DNA from: an uncultured bacterium
GTDB lineage: Bacteria > Verrucomicrobiota > Lentisphaeria > Victivallales > UBA1829
Assembly (NCBI GenBank): GCA_902802585.1
Contig: CADCMR010000021.1
Coordinates: 1-48,511, forward strand
Reading direction: 5' to 3'
Length of the DNA: 48,511 bases
The stretch's first letter is position 1. Each line of letters opens with the position of its first letter. Shown piece after piece: positions 17,035-26,455 of this stretch. The translations under genes and the position numbers were made by a program. The notes beneath the pieces are model-generated. The model did not search any database. It saw only the letters and a program-made list of their open reading frames with translations, and was not told where the DNA came from.

Positions 17035-18828
17035 ATGAAAATCCAATGCCTTTCCCGTCTGGCGGATTCCTTCCGCGCCTCGCGTTCCCTTGATTCCTCG
17101 TTCGATATCCCGTGGGAGCCGTGTCCCGCCGGCATGAACGGCGACCTGACCGTGAACTGCTTCCGCCTCGCGAAGGCGCTGAAGAGCGCGCCGGACGCGC
17201 TCGCCGCCGAGACCGCCGAACTCCTGATGAAGGATCCGGACGTGGTGTCCGCCGAAAAGATCAAGGCGTTCGTGAATATCACGCTCAAGCCTGCCGCACT
17301 GTTCCGCGATTCCGTCGCGGACGTGAAGGCTCTCCTCGCCGACGTGCCGTTCCCGGAAGGCTCCCGCCGCAAGATCCTCATTGAGTTCTCCGCGCCAAAC
17401 ACCAACAAGCCGCAGCACCTCGGCCATGTCCGCAACAACTGCATCGGCATGACGCTTGCGAGCGTGATGGCGCGCGCCGGGCACACGGTCGTGCCGGTCA
17501 ACCTCATCAACGACCGCGGCATCCACATCTGCAAATCCATGCTCGCGTACAAGCTGACGGGAAACGGCGTCACGCCGGAACAGGCGGGGATCAAGGGCGA
17601 CCACTACGTCGGGAATTTCTACGTCAAGTTCAACCAGATGCTGTCCGACGAGGTCAAGGAGCTGAAGGCGGCGCATCCCGAATTCGCCGACAAGTCCTCC
17701 GACGACCTCTTCCTCGAAACCGAACTCGGCAGGCAGGCGCAGGAAATGCTCCGCAAGTGGGAGGCGGGCGATCCCGAGGTCCGCGCCCTCTGGACCACCA
17801 TGAACAAGTGGGTCATCGACGGGTTCAACGAGACGTACCGCCGCATGGGCGTGCATTTCGACAAGACCTACCTCGAAAGCCAGACCTACCTGCTCGGCAA
17901 GGACGTCATCGCCGACGCCCTCGCGAAGGGCATCTTCGGCAAACGCGCGGACGGCGCGGTAACGGTCGACCTGGGCAAGCTCGGCGAGAAGGTCCTCCTC
18001 CGCAAGGACGGCACAAGCGTCTATATCACGCAGGACATCGGCACCACGATCCTCAAGCACGACGAGCACCACCCGGACACCATGGTCTGGGTCGTCGGCG
18101 ACGAACAGAACCTGCATTTCCGCATGCTCTTCACGATCCTCGGCCGCCTCGGCTACACATGGGCGGACAGCCTCTACCACCTCTCCTACGGCATGGTCAA
18201 CCTGCCGTCCGGCCGCATGAAAAGCCGCGAGGGAACCGTGGTCGACGCGGACGACCTCTTCGACGAGATGCACAGCCTCGCGAAGGCGGCGGCGATGGAG
18301 CGCGTGAAGGAAGGCGAGGAACCGCCCGCCGACATCGAGGCGCGCAGCGAAACCATCGGCATGGGCGCGCTGAAGTTCATGCTCCTGAAATTCAACCCGA
18401 AGACCACGATCATGTTCGATCCGCAGGCTTCGCTGAAATTCGAGGGAGACACCGGTCCCTACGTGCAGTACGTCTGCGCCCGCATCAACTCCATCGTACG
18501 GAAATGCACCGACGCCGGGATCGCGTCCGACCCCGCCTCGGTCGACTGGTCGCTCGCGGATTCCCCGGAGGAAAAGGCGCTCGCCGTTGCGTCCCTGCGC
18601 TACGCCGACGCCATCCGGTCCTCCGCCGACAAGATGGACTGCTCCATCCTCGTGAACTATCTGCTCGACCTGGCGAAACTCTTCAACCGTTTTTACCGTG
18701 AAAAGCAGGTGCTGAACGCCGGCGACCCCGCGGTCCGTACGATGCGCCTGGCGCTCTGCTTCGCCGTGCGCGACATCCTCGCGGACGGTCTCGCCGCCCT
18801 CACGATCGGCATCCCCGACGCCATGTGA
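17035..18828 (+). CDS. argS: Arginyl-tRNA synthetase
   Basis: 597 residues, class I synthetase charging tRNA-Arg. An N-terminal Add-1-type domain (about 1-110) precedes the HIGH-type motif in 'APNTNKPQHLGHVRN'. The KMSKS-type loop is 'GRMKSREGTVV'. The C-terminal helical anticodon-binding domain contains 'GDTGPYVQYVCARINSI'. The 31-nt gap after the manA-like gene is pyrimidine-rich and has no Shine-Dalgarno sequence, so initiation may rely on S1 or on coupling to the upstream gene. A 7-bp GC hairpin (18834-18849) follows the stop without a T-run. Confidence 0.95.
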   Translation: MKIQCLSRLADSFRASRSLDSSFDIPWEPCPAGMNGDLTVNCFRLAKALKSAPDALAAETAELLMKDPDVVSAEKIKAFVNITLKPAALFRDSVADVKALLADVPFPEGSRRKILIEFSAPNTNKPQHLGHVRNNCIGMTLASVMARAGHTVVPVNLINDRGIHICKSMLAYKLTGNGVTPEQAGIKGDHYVGNFYVKFNQMLSDEVKELKAAHPEFADKSSDDLFLETELGRQAQEMLRKWEAGDPEVRALWTTMNKWVIDGFNETYRRMGVHFDKTYLESQTYLLGKDVIADALAKGIFGKRADGAVTVDLGKLGEKVLLRKDGTSVYITQDIGTTILKHDEHHPDTMVWVVGDEQNLHFRMLFTILGRLGYTWADSLYHLSYGMVNLPSGRMKSREGTVVDADDLFDEMHSLAKAAAMERVKEGEEPPADIEARSETIGMGALKFMLLKFNPKTTIMFDPQASLKFEGDTGPYVQYVCARINSIVRKCTDAGIASDPASVDWSLADSPEEKALAVASLRYADAIRSSADKMDCSILVNYLLDLAKLFNRFYREKQVLNAGDPAVRTMRLALCFAVRDILADGLAALTIGIPDAM

Positions 18829-18864
18829 GAGTTCGGGGCGCACGCCCCGTCCGAAAGGCCCGCC

Positions 18865-20454
18865 ATGCCGCATCTGCTGTCCGTCGTGATCCCGGTCTTC
18901 AATGAGGAGGGGACCGTCGTATCCATGCTCGAACGGGTGGCGGCGGCGCAGACGCACGACATGCCGCTGGAACTCGTGATCGTGAACGACGGCTCCACGG
19001 ACCGTTCGCCCGAGCTCATCCGCGCCTGGATCGAGGCGCATCCCGAGGTTTCCGCGGTCTGCATTGACAAGGAGAACGGCGGCAAGGGCTCCGCCGTGAA
19101 ATGCGCGATCCCCGCCACGACCGGCGAGGCGGTCATCATCCAGGACGCCGACCTCGAATACGACCCGCGCGACTACGCCGCCTGCGCCGCCCCGATCTTC
19201 AGTGGCGAATGCGAGGTGGTTTACGGCTCGCGTGAGGAGAGCAACCGCAACCGCATCTATTCGTCGCCGGGCTACTACCTCGGCGCGCTCAGCCTCACGT
19301 TCCTGATCGACCTGATGTTCAACGCGAACCTCACGGACGAAGCCACCTGCTACAAGACGTTCCGCGGATGCCTGATCCGCGCCATGGCGGAGGACCTGGA
19401 TGGCGACGGATTCGAGTGGGAGCCGGAAATCACGGCGAAGCTCCTGCGCCTCGGCATCCACCCGTACGAGGTCCCGGTGTCCTATTATCCGCGCAAGCCG
19501 TCAGAAGGCAAGAAAATCCGGTTCCGCGACGGTATGCTGTCGATCTGGACCGCATACGAATGGCGGTTCCGCAGCGTGAAGCCGATGCAGAAACGCGTCG
19601 CATCCCTCTCTGACGTCGACGAGGAGCATGTCCGCCACGTGAAATACGCGCAGGGCGCGTTTCTGCTGGCGATGCTGCTGGCAATGATTCCGGTCGGCGA
19701 GTTCGCGCCGTCCCGCCTCGGATATGTCGCCGCCGCCGGTCTGGTCTACCTGACCGCCCGCCTGTACCAGTCGTGGAAAATGGCGTTCCTGTGGAGCGTG
19801 CTTGCCACAACCATGCTCGACCTTTTCCTGCCCGCGTCGTGCGAGGGGCTGATCCGCTCCATCATGTCGGGAGGGAGGGAGCCGATGATCGGCGCGCTGA
19901 ACATGACCGTGTACCGCGGTCTAAAACTTGACCTGTTCTTCCCGTACGTCGATCCCGCGTCACTCGCGCTTGCCGGGTTCTGCCTCCAGATGTTCTTCTA
20001 CCTCAAATTCATGGCGTGCGGATTTGTGCTGTTCTTCGTGACGGCGATTTTCTTCTGCTGGGCGACGGCGCTGGTCATGCCGCTGAACATCTGGTGGATG
20101 CTCCCCGCGCTCGCCGGTCTCCTGCTCCAGCGTGGCAACAAGTTCCGCGTGATGGGAGCGGTCGCCGCCGCCGTCCTCCTGCTGTGCTTGATCCCGGCTG
20201 CCGTCTGGCTGGACTGGTCGCCATTTGTCCCGGCGGTTTGCACGAACCTGCCGCGCCTGATGCTGTGGACCGCCCTCCCGCTTGCGGCGGTCGCCGCCGC
20301 GCCGGTGTTTTCCCTGCTGAAACTGAAATCCCGCCGCCTGCTCCCGTGGATCCTCTTCCTGGGATTCCTGCCGTACTTCGCCGTCTGTCCGCCGTACCTG
20401 TTCCCGTTTCTGGCGGCATTCCGTGCGAAGCCGTCCCGTTTCAAACGGATGTGA
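18865..20454 (+). CDS. Family 2 glycosyltransferase with C-terminal membrane domain
   Basis: 529 residues. The N-terminal ~240 residues are a GT-A domain like dolichyl/undecaprenyl-phosphate sugar transferases: 'LLSVVIPVFNEEGTV', NDGSTD (41-46), the metal-binding QDAD (93-96) and 'LGIHPYEVPVSYYPRKPSEG'. The rest holds roughly eight hydrophobic helices, many short and Leu/Ala-rich. The protein probably loads a nucleotide sugar onto polyprenyl phosphate at the inner membrane for envelope glycans; the role of the membrane part is unknown. A GAAAGG ribosome-binding site precedes the ATG. It lies 36 nt after argS; lpxA, with its own promoter, follows. Confidence 0.85.
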   Translation: MPHLLSVVIPVFNEEGTVVSMLERVAAAQTHDMPLELVIVNDGSTDRSPELIRAWIEAHPEVSAVCIDKENGGKGSAVKCAIPATTGEAVIIQDADLEYDPRDYAACAAPIFSGECEVVYGSREESNRNRIYSSPGYYLGALSLTFLIDLMFNANLTDEATCYKTFRGCLIRAMAEDLDGDGFEWEPEITAKLLRLGIHPYEVPVSYYPRKPSEGKKIRFRDGMLSIWTAYEWRFRSVKPMQKRVASLSDVDEEHVRHVKYAQGAFLLAMLLAMIPVGEFAPSRLGYVAAAGLVYLTARLYQSWKMAFLWSVLATTMLDLFLPASCEGLIRSIMSGGREPMIGALNMTVYRGLKLDLFFPYVDPASLALAGFCLQMFFYLKFMACGFVLFFVTAIFFCWATALVMPLNIWWMLPALAGLLLQRGNKFRVMGAVAAAVLLLCLIPAAVWLDWSPFVPAVCTNLPRLMLWTALPLAAVAAAPVFSLLKLKSRRLLPWILFLGFLPYFAVCPPYLFPFLAAFRAKPSRFKRM

Positions 20455-20535
20455 GCGGCTCACTGTTTGATCTGGTCCTCGTCCGCTTTTTGCGCGGTCG
20501 GGGGAAGAAATTTGCTTTAAATATAAGAAACGCGC

Positions 20536-20564
20536 TTGATAAGCAGGGCGCGGCGGGGTATATT
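20536..20564 (+). promoter_or_regulatory. Promoter of lpxA
   Basis: TTGATA (20536-20541), 17 nt, TATATT (20559-20564), with a ~30-nt leader. Confidence 0.8.
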
Positions 20565-20602
20565 ATGGGAGCATTTTTTTCAGGAACCCGAAAGGACCAG
20601 TC

Positions 20603-21445
20603 ATGATTCATCCCACCGCGATCGTATCTCCCGACGCCCAGATCGGCAAAAACGTCGAAATCGGGCCGTACGCCGTCATCGAAGACAACGTGAAGATCGG
20701 CGATAACTGCTATATCGACGCCCACGTCAAGATCTGCCGCTACACCACTATCGGCTCCGACTGCTGCATCTACATGAACGCCCTCGTCGGCGCGGAGCCG
20801 CAGGACCACCGTTTCTACCGCGGCCTCGTCTCCTACTGCGAGATCGGGCATCACACGGTCATCCGCGAGTTCGTCACGATTCACCGGCCGCCGTTCGAGC
20901 AGCTGAAGACCGTCGTCGGCAACCACGTGCTGCTGATGGCGTTCGTGCATGTGGCGCACGACGTGGTGATCGGCGACCATGCGACCATTGCGAACCACAC
21001 CTCGCTTTCCGGACACGTGCAGGTCGGCGACGGCGCCGTCATGAGCGGATTTGTCCTGGTCCACCAGTTCTGCCGCATCGGCTCGCTGGCGATGATCGGA
21101 CCGACCGCCCTGATCGGTCAGGACATCCCCCCGTTCTGCATGCTCCGCGAAACGAACTTCATCTGCGGACCGAACACGATCGGCCTGCGCCGTGCGAACA
21201 TCAGCCCGGACGCCCGCATGGCGATCCGCCGCGCGATCAAGACGTTCTTCTTCGAGGGGCTGAACAGCCCGCACGCGCTGGAGCAGATCGAAAAGACCAT
21301 CCAGCCATGTCCGGAAGTCGAGCTGTTCGTGAACTTCATCAAGCAGTCGAACCGCGGCATCATGCCCGGCAATCCGAAGTACACCGGCGTGAACGATGAC
21401 GTGCGCGACGCCCTTGAGGCCGGAGCCACGGCCCCGCGCGGCTGA
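20603..21445 (+). CDS. lpxA: UDP-N-acetylglucosamine O-acyltransferase
   Basis: 280 residues. It catalyses the first step of lipid A synthesis, acylation of UDP-GlcNAc at the 3-OH from acyl-ACP. The left-handed beta-helix is visible as hexapeptide repeats from residue 1 (IHPTAIVSPDAQIGKNVEIG) to about 190. The catalytic His is His119 in 'VHVAHD', matching E. coli His125. Other family landmarks are 'EPQDHRFYRG', 'IREFVTIHRP' and 'GFVLVHQFCRIGSLAMIGP'. The C-terminal helical domain is about 90 residues. An AAAGGA site precedes the ATG. Its presence shows an LPS-type outer membrane; lpxD, lpxB and fabZ, often adjacent elsewhere, are absent from this window. Confidence 0.93.
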   Translation: MIHPTAIVSPDAQIGKNVEIGPYAVIEDNVKIGDNCYIDAHVKICRYTTIGSDCCIYMNALVGAEPQDHRFYRGLVSYCEIGHHTVIREFVTIHRPPFEQLKTVVGNHVLLMAFVHVAHDVVIGDHATIANHTSLSGHVQVGDGAVMSGFVLVHQFCRIGSLAMIGPTALIGQDIPPFCMLRETNFICGPNTIGLRRANISPDARMAIRRAIKTFFFEGLNSPHALEQIEKTIQPCPEVELFVNFIKQSNRGIMPGNPKYTGVNDDVRDALEAGATAPRG

Positions 21446-21507
21446 CCCAGCCGGAAACCATGCAGCCGGGTTCCCCCGCGGTTGGAACCGGAGAAAGCGA
21501 CCGGACA

Positions 21508-22095
21508 ATGAAGAAAACGACACGAATCCTGTTTGCGCTGGCGGCGCTCCTGGTCCTCGGGGCCTGCTCCGCCGAGCCCGCCGCGCAGCACGAGTTCGAC
21601 GAGGCGAAGTATTTCCAGAAGATCACGGCGAAGATGTCGCTGGAGCACGGGTACCTGCGACTCGACTACACGCTCGGCGTGCCGAACCAGTCGATGACGT
21701 TCCTGCTCAAAAATCAGGACGTCTCGGTCGTCTCCGTGAACGAATGGTACATGAACGAGACCGACAACATCCGCCTGTACTACGCGTTCTGCGAGCCGGG
21801 CAAGTCCGGCGAGATCAAGGAAGACGCCTGGCAGCTCGCCTGGCCTGACGTGAAGCCCGGCGAAACCATCCGGCAGAAATCCCGGCCGCGCCGTTCCGCG
21901 CTCGTCCTCCAGCCGAACAACAGCGCCCTGATCGACGTGCCGCTGACGTTCCTGGAGCACGCCGAGCCGCCGAAACGCAAGGCACGCTACACGGTCGCAC
22001 TCTGCGCCCAGATCGCGCTGAACACGCTCCAGACGAAATCCGAAGTGTTCGAGATCACGGTCTTCCCGCAGACGAAGGACGTTGAAATAGAATGA
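21508..22095 (+). CDS. Putative lipoprotein, unknown function
   Basis: 195 residues. The N-terminus is a lipoprotein signal: MKKTTR, a hydrophobic core, and lipobox LGAC with Cys20 as the lipid-modified residue. The mature part is mixed alpha/beta with several Tyr/Trp positions ('NEWYMNETDNIRLYYAFCEP'). No family is recognised. It is probably periplasmic and membrane-anchored. The ATG at 21508 is the only start that gives the signal sequence. It lies 62 nt after lpxA and 34 nt before the debranching enzyme, so it may be co-transcribed with both. Confidence 0.8.
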   Translation: MKKTTRILFALAALLVLGACSAEPAAQHEFDEAKYFQKITAKMSLEHGYLRLDYTLGVPNQSMTFLLKNQDVSVVSVNEWYMNETDNIRLYYAFCEPGKSGEIKEDAWQLAWPDVKPGETIRQKSRPRRSALVLQPNNSALIDVPLTFLEHAEPPKRKARYTVALCAQIALNTLQTKSEVFEITVFPQTKDVEIE

Positions 22096-22129
22096 CAACG
22101 CCGCATGGCGGCGAACGAAAGACGCGATT

Positions 22130-25100
22130 ATGCCTGAACTGACGCAACACCCCGAAGCCGGAAAGCATCTCCAGCGGTTCTGCGGGGACACCATCGAATT
22201 CGTCCTCACCAGCTCCGAACCCATCACCGGACGCGCGTTCCTCTGCACAAACGTCGGAAACGCCGCCATCCACCGCGACGAGACCATCCGCCGCACCGAA
22301 CAAAGGCTGACCCCGATCGGGCAGGACTGGAACAACATCCCGATGCAGCGGACCGACGAGTATTCGTTCCGTGTCCGGCTGGCGCTCTCCGAGGTCGGGC
22401 ATTTCGAGTGCAAATGCGGCATCGTGGACGAGGACGGGAACACGACGTGGGTGAAGGGCGACAACCTGCACCTGAACGTGATCTCCGCGGCATACTGCGC
22501 CTCGAACACCGTCTACTGCGCGTTCGTCCGCCAGTTCGGTGCGAATAAATCCCGCCCGGCGTCCGAGCTGCCGCCCGGCGTGACGCAGGAAAGCATTTCC
22601 AAGCTCGACGAAACCGGGTATTCCGTGATTCCCGCCGGCGGGACGTTCCGCGGTCTCATTCGCGAGCTCGACCACATCGTCGACCGCCTCAAATGCCGCA
22701 TCATCCATCTGCTCCCGGTCAACCCGGTCCCCACGACATACGCCCGCATGGGGCGTTTCGGCAGCCCGTACGCCTCGCAGGACTTCACCGCCGTCGATCC
22801 CGCGCTGGCGGAGTTCGACACCAAGGCGTCGCCGCTGGAACAGTTCTTCGAGCTGGTTGACGCGGTCCACCGGAAGAACGCCTGCATCTTCCTCGACATC
22901 GCCATCAACCACACCGGCTGGGCGTCGAAGCTCCAGGAGGAGCATCCCGACTGGTTCGTGCGCCAGGAGGACGGTACGTACGTTTCGCCCGGCGCCTGGG
23001 GCGTTACCTGGGGCGACCTGGTCGAGCTCGACCACAAGAACCCGCCGCTCTGGAGCTACCTGGCGGATGTCTTCCTGACCTGGTGCCGCCGCGGCGTCGA
23101 CGGGTTCCGCTGCGACGCCGGATACATGATTCCCGAGGCCGCGTGGGAGTACATCGTCGCCACGGTGCGCCGCGAGTTCCCGGATACGATTTTCCTGCTC
23201 GAGGGTCTCGGCGGCGCGACGGAAGTCACGCAGGCGCTGCTCGACCGCGCGAACATGGACTGGGCGTATTCCGAGCTTTTCCAGAACTATTCCCGCGACC
23301 AGATCGAGGGCTACCTGAACTACGCCTGGAACGAATCCTACTCGAACGGCATCATGATCCATTACGCCGAGACGCACGACAACAACCGCCTGGCGGCATC
23401 CGGCGAATGCTACGCGAGGCTCCGCACCGCCATGAGCGCCCTGGCGTCCTCCTGCGGCGCGTTCGGGTTCACCAACGGCGTGGAGTGGTTCGCGAAGGAA
23501 AAGGTCGACGTGCACCAGGACAGCGCGCTGAACTGGGGCGCCGACCCGAACCAGGTCGACTTCATCGCACGCCTCAATACCATTCTCGCCCTGCATCCGG
23601 CGTTCTTCAACGGCGCGTTCGTCCGCTGCATCGACTCCGGCTCCCCGGACGCCGTGGTGCTGATCCGTACCAACCGCGAGGTGGAGCATTTCATCCTCGC
23701 CGCCATGAACCTGAACTGCGGCCGCACGACGACCGTGGAGTGGGACATCAGCTACGCCAGGTTCACGCGGGAAAGAATGTACGACCTCATTTCGGGCCGC
23801 CGCATGGACATCCTGTTCGTCCACGGGCACAAATGCAGCCTGGTGCTTTCGCCCGGGCAGGTCGTCTGCCTGAGTCCGGAGCAGGAATGGCTCCCGAAGA
23901 TCGAAACGGCGGCCTCCGGAGGTCGCCTGGAATACGATCACCTGGAGGAACAGCAGGCCGCCGCGCTCGTCTTTACCGCCCTCGCCGCCAAACGCGGGAC
24001 CCCGGTCCTTACTGACGACGATGTGCCCGCGCTCACGCGCCGCCTCCGCGAATCCCCTGAGGGCTTCCTGCAGGACCTCTTCAGCGACCGACCGGAAATG
24101 CCCTATGTGGTCTGGAAATGGCCGACCGACCTTCACCGCGAGGTCATCGTCGCACCGGGCCGTTCGATCCTGGTGGCGGCGCCCGTGCGCTTCCGGTTCT
24201 TCATCACCCGCAACGGCGACGGTCGCGTGATCGCGTCGGCGCGTTCGATCTCCTGCGCGGACGGACGGTTCGTCTCCATCGTGCCGCCGCTGCCCGCGCC
24301 GGACAGACCGACCGAACTGAAAGTGTCCGTTTTCGTGTCCGAAGGCGGCGAACTCCGCCGCGACACAGCCGTGCTGATGCTCATGCCGCCCGATATCGAC
24401 AAGGCGGTCGTTTCCCTCACCCGCGACGAGTTCTTCATGAAGGGGCGGACCTTCCTCCAGGCGAACGGGCGCGGCGCGGCCGTGCATGTCTGCATTGAGA
24501 CGGGACGCCTGCTCAGCCGATACGACGCGATCATGCTGGCGAATCTTCACCCGGACATTCCCGTCGACCGCCACATCATGTGGAGGCGGTTCCGCATGTG
24601 GATGATCTATCGCGCCAGGCGCCAGCAGATCACCAGCGAAATGATCGACAAGTTCCATATCGCATCCGACGGCGGCGCGGTATGGGGCTTCAAGGTCCCC
24701 GTCGGCAACGCCCGCGTGGTCGGCCTCATGCTCAAGCTTTTCATGATCCCGGAACGCAACGCCGTCCGGGCGTCGTTCCACCGGTACGCCTACACGGGAG
24801 CCGGCGAAACGATCGACGACGCCGAGCCGGTGCAGCTGATCATCAGCCCCGACCTCGAGGACCGCAATTTCCACTGCCTGACCAAGGCTTCCGAGGGCCC
24901 GCAGGACTCGTTCCCCGCCGCAATGGCGGAATCCCCCCGCGGATTCGTGTTCAAGCCCGCCCCGGACCGCATCTTCCGCATGACGGCGTCCTGCGGCACG
25001 TTCCGCCGTTCCGATGAATGGTCGTACATGAACTACCAGGAAAACGAGGCGGAGCGCGGGCTCGACCCGAACTGCGACCTGTACAGCCCGGGCTATTTCA

Positions 25101-26455
25101 AGTGCGAACTGAGCGGCGACGACACGCTGCACCTGATCGGGCAGATACAGACGGGCGAGGATGAACCGAAGATCCCGCCCGTGCCGGAGGAAAAGCCGTG
25201 CTACGACCGGATGAGCGACGACCTCCGGACTGTCGTGCTGAACAGCCTGCGGGCGTTCATCGTCAAACGCGGCGACCTGAAGACCGTGATCGCCGGATAT
25301 CCGTGGTTCCTGGACTGGGGCCGCGATACGCTCATCTTCGTCCGCGGCCTCATCACAGAACCGATGTTCCATGAGGACGTGAAGCAGATCCTGCTCCAGT
25401 TCGCCTCGCTCGTGAAGGACGGCACCATCTGCAACATGATCTCCGGGACCGACACGGGCAACCGCGACACGTCCGACGCCCCGCTGTGGCTCTTCATCGG
25501 CGTGCGCGATATGTGCGCCGCGCTCGGCAGCAGCAACTTCCTGAAGACCAAGGTCAAGGACCGCGGGATGCTGCTCGATCTGCTCGTCGAGCTTGCCGAA
25601 GGGCTTGTCAAGGGCGCACCGAACGGCATCGCCTGCGACGCGGAAAGCGGCCTCATCTTCAGTCCGGCGCACTTCACCTGGATGGACACGAACTACCCCG
25701 CCGGGACGCCCCGCGAAGGCTATCCGGTCGAGATCCAGGCGCTCTGGTACGCATCCCTGCGCTTCCTCGCCGAATCGCTCCCCGAGAAGAAGGCGGCACG
25801 CTGGTCCGAACTCGCCGACCGCGTCAGGGAATCGTTCCTCAAATACTTCCCGCTGAAGGACGAGGGGTTCCTCTCCGACTGCCTCCACTGTTCGCCCGGC
25901 ACTCCGGCGTCGGAGGCGGAACCGGACGACCATCTCCGCCCGAACCAGCTGCTGGCGATTACGCTGGGGCTGGTCGAGGACACGAAACTGCGCCGCACCA
26001 TCCTCCTCAACACCTCCGAACTCCTCGTGCCCGGCGGCATCCGCAGCCTGGCGGACCGCCCGGTCAAATACCCGCTCCCGGTCTACGGCGCGGACGGCAA
26101 GCTGCTGAACGACCCGAACCATCCGTACCAGGGGCATTACTGCGGCGACGAGGACACCCGTCGCAAAGTGGCGTACCACAACGGAACCGCCTGGACCTGG
26201 CAGATGCCGCTCTTCCCGGAGGCGTACTACATCACGCACGGCCGCTTCGGGCGCGCCACCGCGATCAGCCTGCTTTCCTCCATGGCGGTCCAGCTGGACA
26301 ACGGCTGCATCATGCACATGCCGGAGATTCTTGACGGCGACTACCCCCACAAGCCGCGCGGCTGCGACGCCCAGGCATGGGGTCTCTCCGAATACTACCG
26401 CGTCTGGAAACTCCTTCACCCCGCTTCAAAATCCACCGGAAAAAAACATGAATGA
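22130..26455 (+). CDS. Glycogen debranching protein (GH13 plus amylo-1,6-glucosidase domain)
   Basis: 1441 residues with two catalytic regions. Residues ~130-560 are an alpha-amylase (GH13) barrel: nucleophile Asp329 in GFRCDAGYM, acid Glu358 in FLLEGLGG, stabiliser Asp417 in ETHDNN. This is the 4-alpha-glucanotransferase half. Residues ~1040-1441 are the GDE C-terminal alpha/alpha barrel ('YPWFLDWGRDTLIFVRG' near 1060), the amylo-alpha-1,6-glucosidase half. The middle ~450 residues are divergent. Eukaryotic debranching enzymes combine the same activities. It would remove branch points during glycogen use in the cytoplasm; no signal peptide is seen. The stop overlaps lepA by 8 nt, indicating translational coupling. 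No other glycogen gene is nearby. Confidence 0.88.
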   Translation: MPELTQHPEAGKHLQRFCGDTIEFVLTSSEPITGRAFLCTNVGNAAIHRDETIRRTEQRLTPIGQDWNNIPMQRTDEYSFRVRLALSEVGHFECKCGIVDEDGNTTWVKGDNLHLNVISAAYCASNTVYCAFVRQFGANKSRPASELPPGVTQESISKLDETGYSVIPAGGTFRGLIRELDHIVDRLKCRIIHLLPVNPVPTTYARMGRFGSPYASQDFTAVDPALAEFDTKASPLEQFFELVDAVHRKNACIFLDIAINHTGWASKLQEEHPDWFVRQEDGTYVSPGAWGVTWGDLVELDHKNPPLWSYLADVFLTWCRRGVDGFRCDAGYMIPEAAWEYIVATVRREFPDTIFLLEGLGGATEVTQALLDRANMDWAYSELFQNYSRDQIEGYLNYAWNESYSNGIMIHYAETHDNNRLAASGECYARLRTAMSALASSCGAFGFTNGVEWFAKEKVDVHQDSALNWGADPNQVDFIARLNTILALHPAFFNGAFVRCIDSGSPDAVVLIRTNREVEHFILAAMNLNCGRTTTVEWDISYARFTRERMYDLISGRRMDILFVHGHKCSLVLSPGQVVCLSPEQEWLPKIETAASGGRLEYDHLEEQQAAALVFTALAAKRGTPVLTDDDVPALTRRLRESPEGFLQDLFSDRPEMPYVVWKWPTDLHREVIVAPGRSILVAAPVRFRFFITRNGDGRVIASARSISCADGRFVSIVPPLPAPDRPTELKVSVFVSEGGELRRDTAVLMLMPPDIDKAVVSLTRDEFFMKGRTFLQANGRGAAVHVCIETGRLLSRYDAIMLANLHPDIPVDRHIMWRRFRMWMIYRARRQQITSEMIDKFHIASDGGAVWGFKVPVGNARVVGLMLKLFMIPERNAVRASFHRYAYTGAGETIDDAEPVQLIISPDLEDRNFHCLTKASEGPQDSFPAAMAESPRGFVFKPAPDRIFRMTASCGTFRRSDEWSYMNYQENEAERGLDPNCDLYSPGYFKCELSGDDTLHLIGQIQTGEDEPKIPPVPEEKPCYDRMSDDLRTVVLNSLRAFIVKRGDLKTVIAGYPWFLDWGRDTLIFVRGLITEPMFHEDVKQILLQFASLVKDGTICNMISGTDTGNRDTSDAPLWLFIGVRDMCAALGSSNFLKTKVKDRGMLLDLLVELAEGLVKGAPNGIACDAESGLIFSPAHFTWMDTNYPAGTPREGYPVEIQALWYASLRFLAESLPEKKAARWSELADRVRESFLKYFPLKDEGFLSDCLHCSPGTPASEAEPDDHLRPNQLLAITLGLVEDTKLRRTILLNTSELLVPGGIRSLADRPVKYPLPVYGADGKLLNDPNHPYQGHYCGDEDTRRKVAYHNGTAWTWQMPLFPEAYYITHGRFGRATAISLLSSMAVQLDNGCIMHMPEILDGDYPHKPRGCDAQAWGLSEYYRVWKLLHPASKSTGKKHE

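Noticed and set aside
22055..26419. A 1454-codon open frame on the minus strand opposite the debranching enzyme
   Set aside because: It is a shadow created by high GC at third codon positions. Its translation is Arg/Val/Asp/His-rich with no family motif, while the plus-strand protein has clear catalytic residues. The same applies to the long antisense frames at 43158-46091, 26310-29645, 16978-19461 and 11767-13467.
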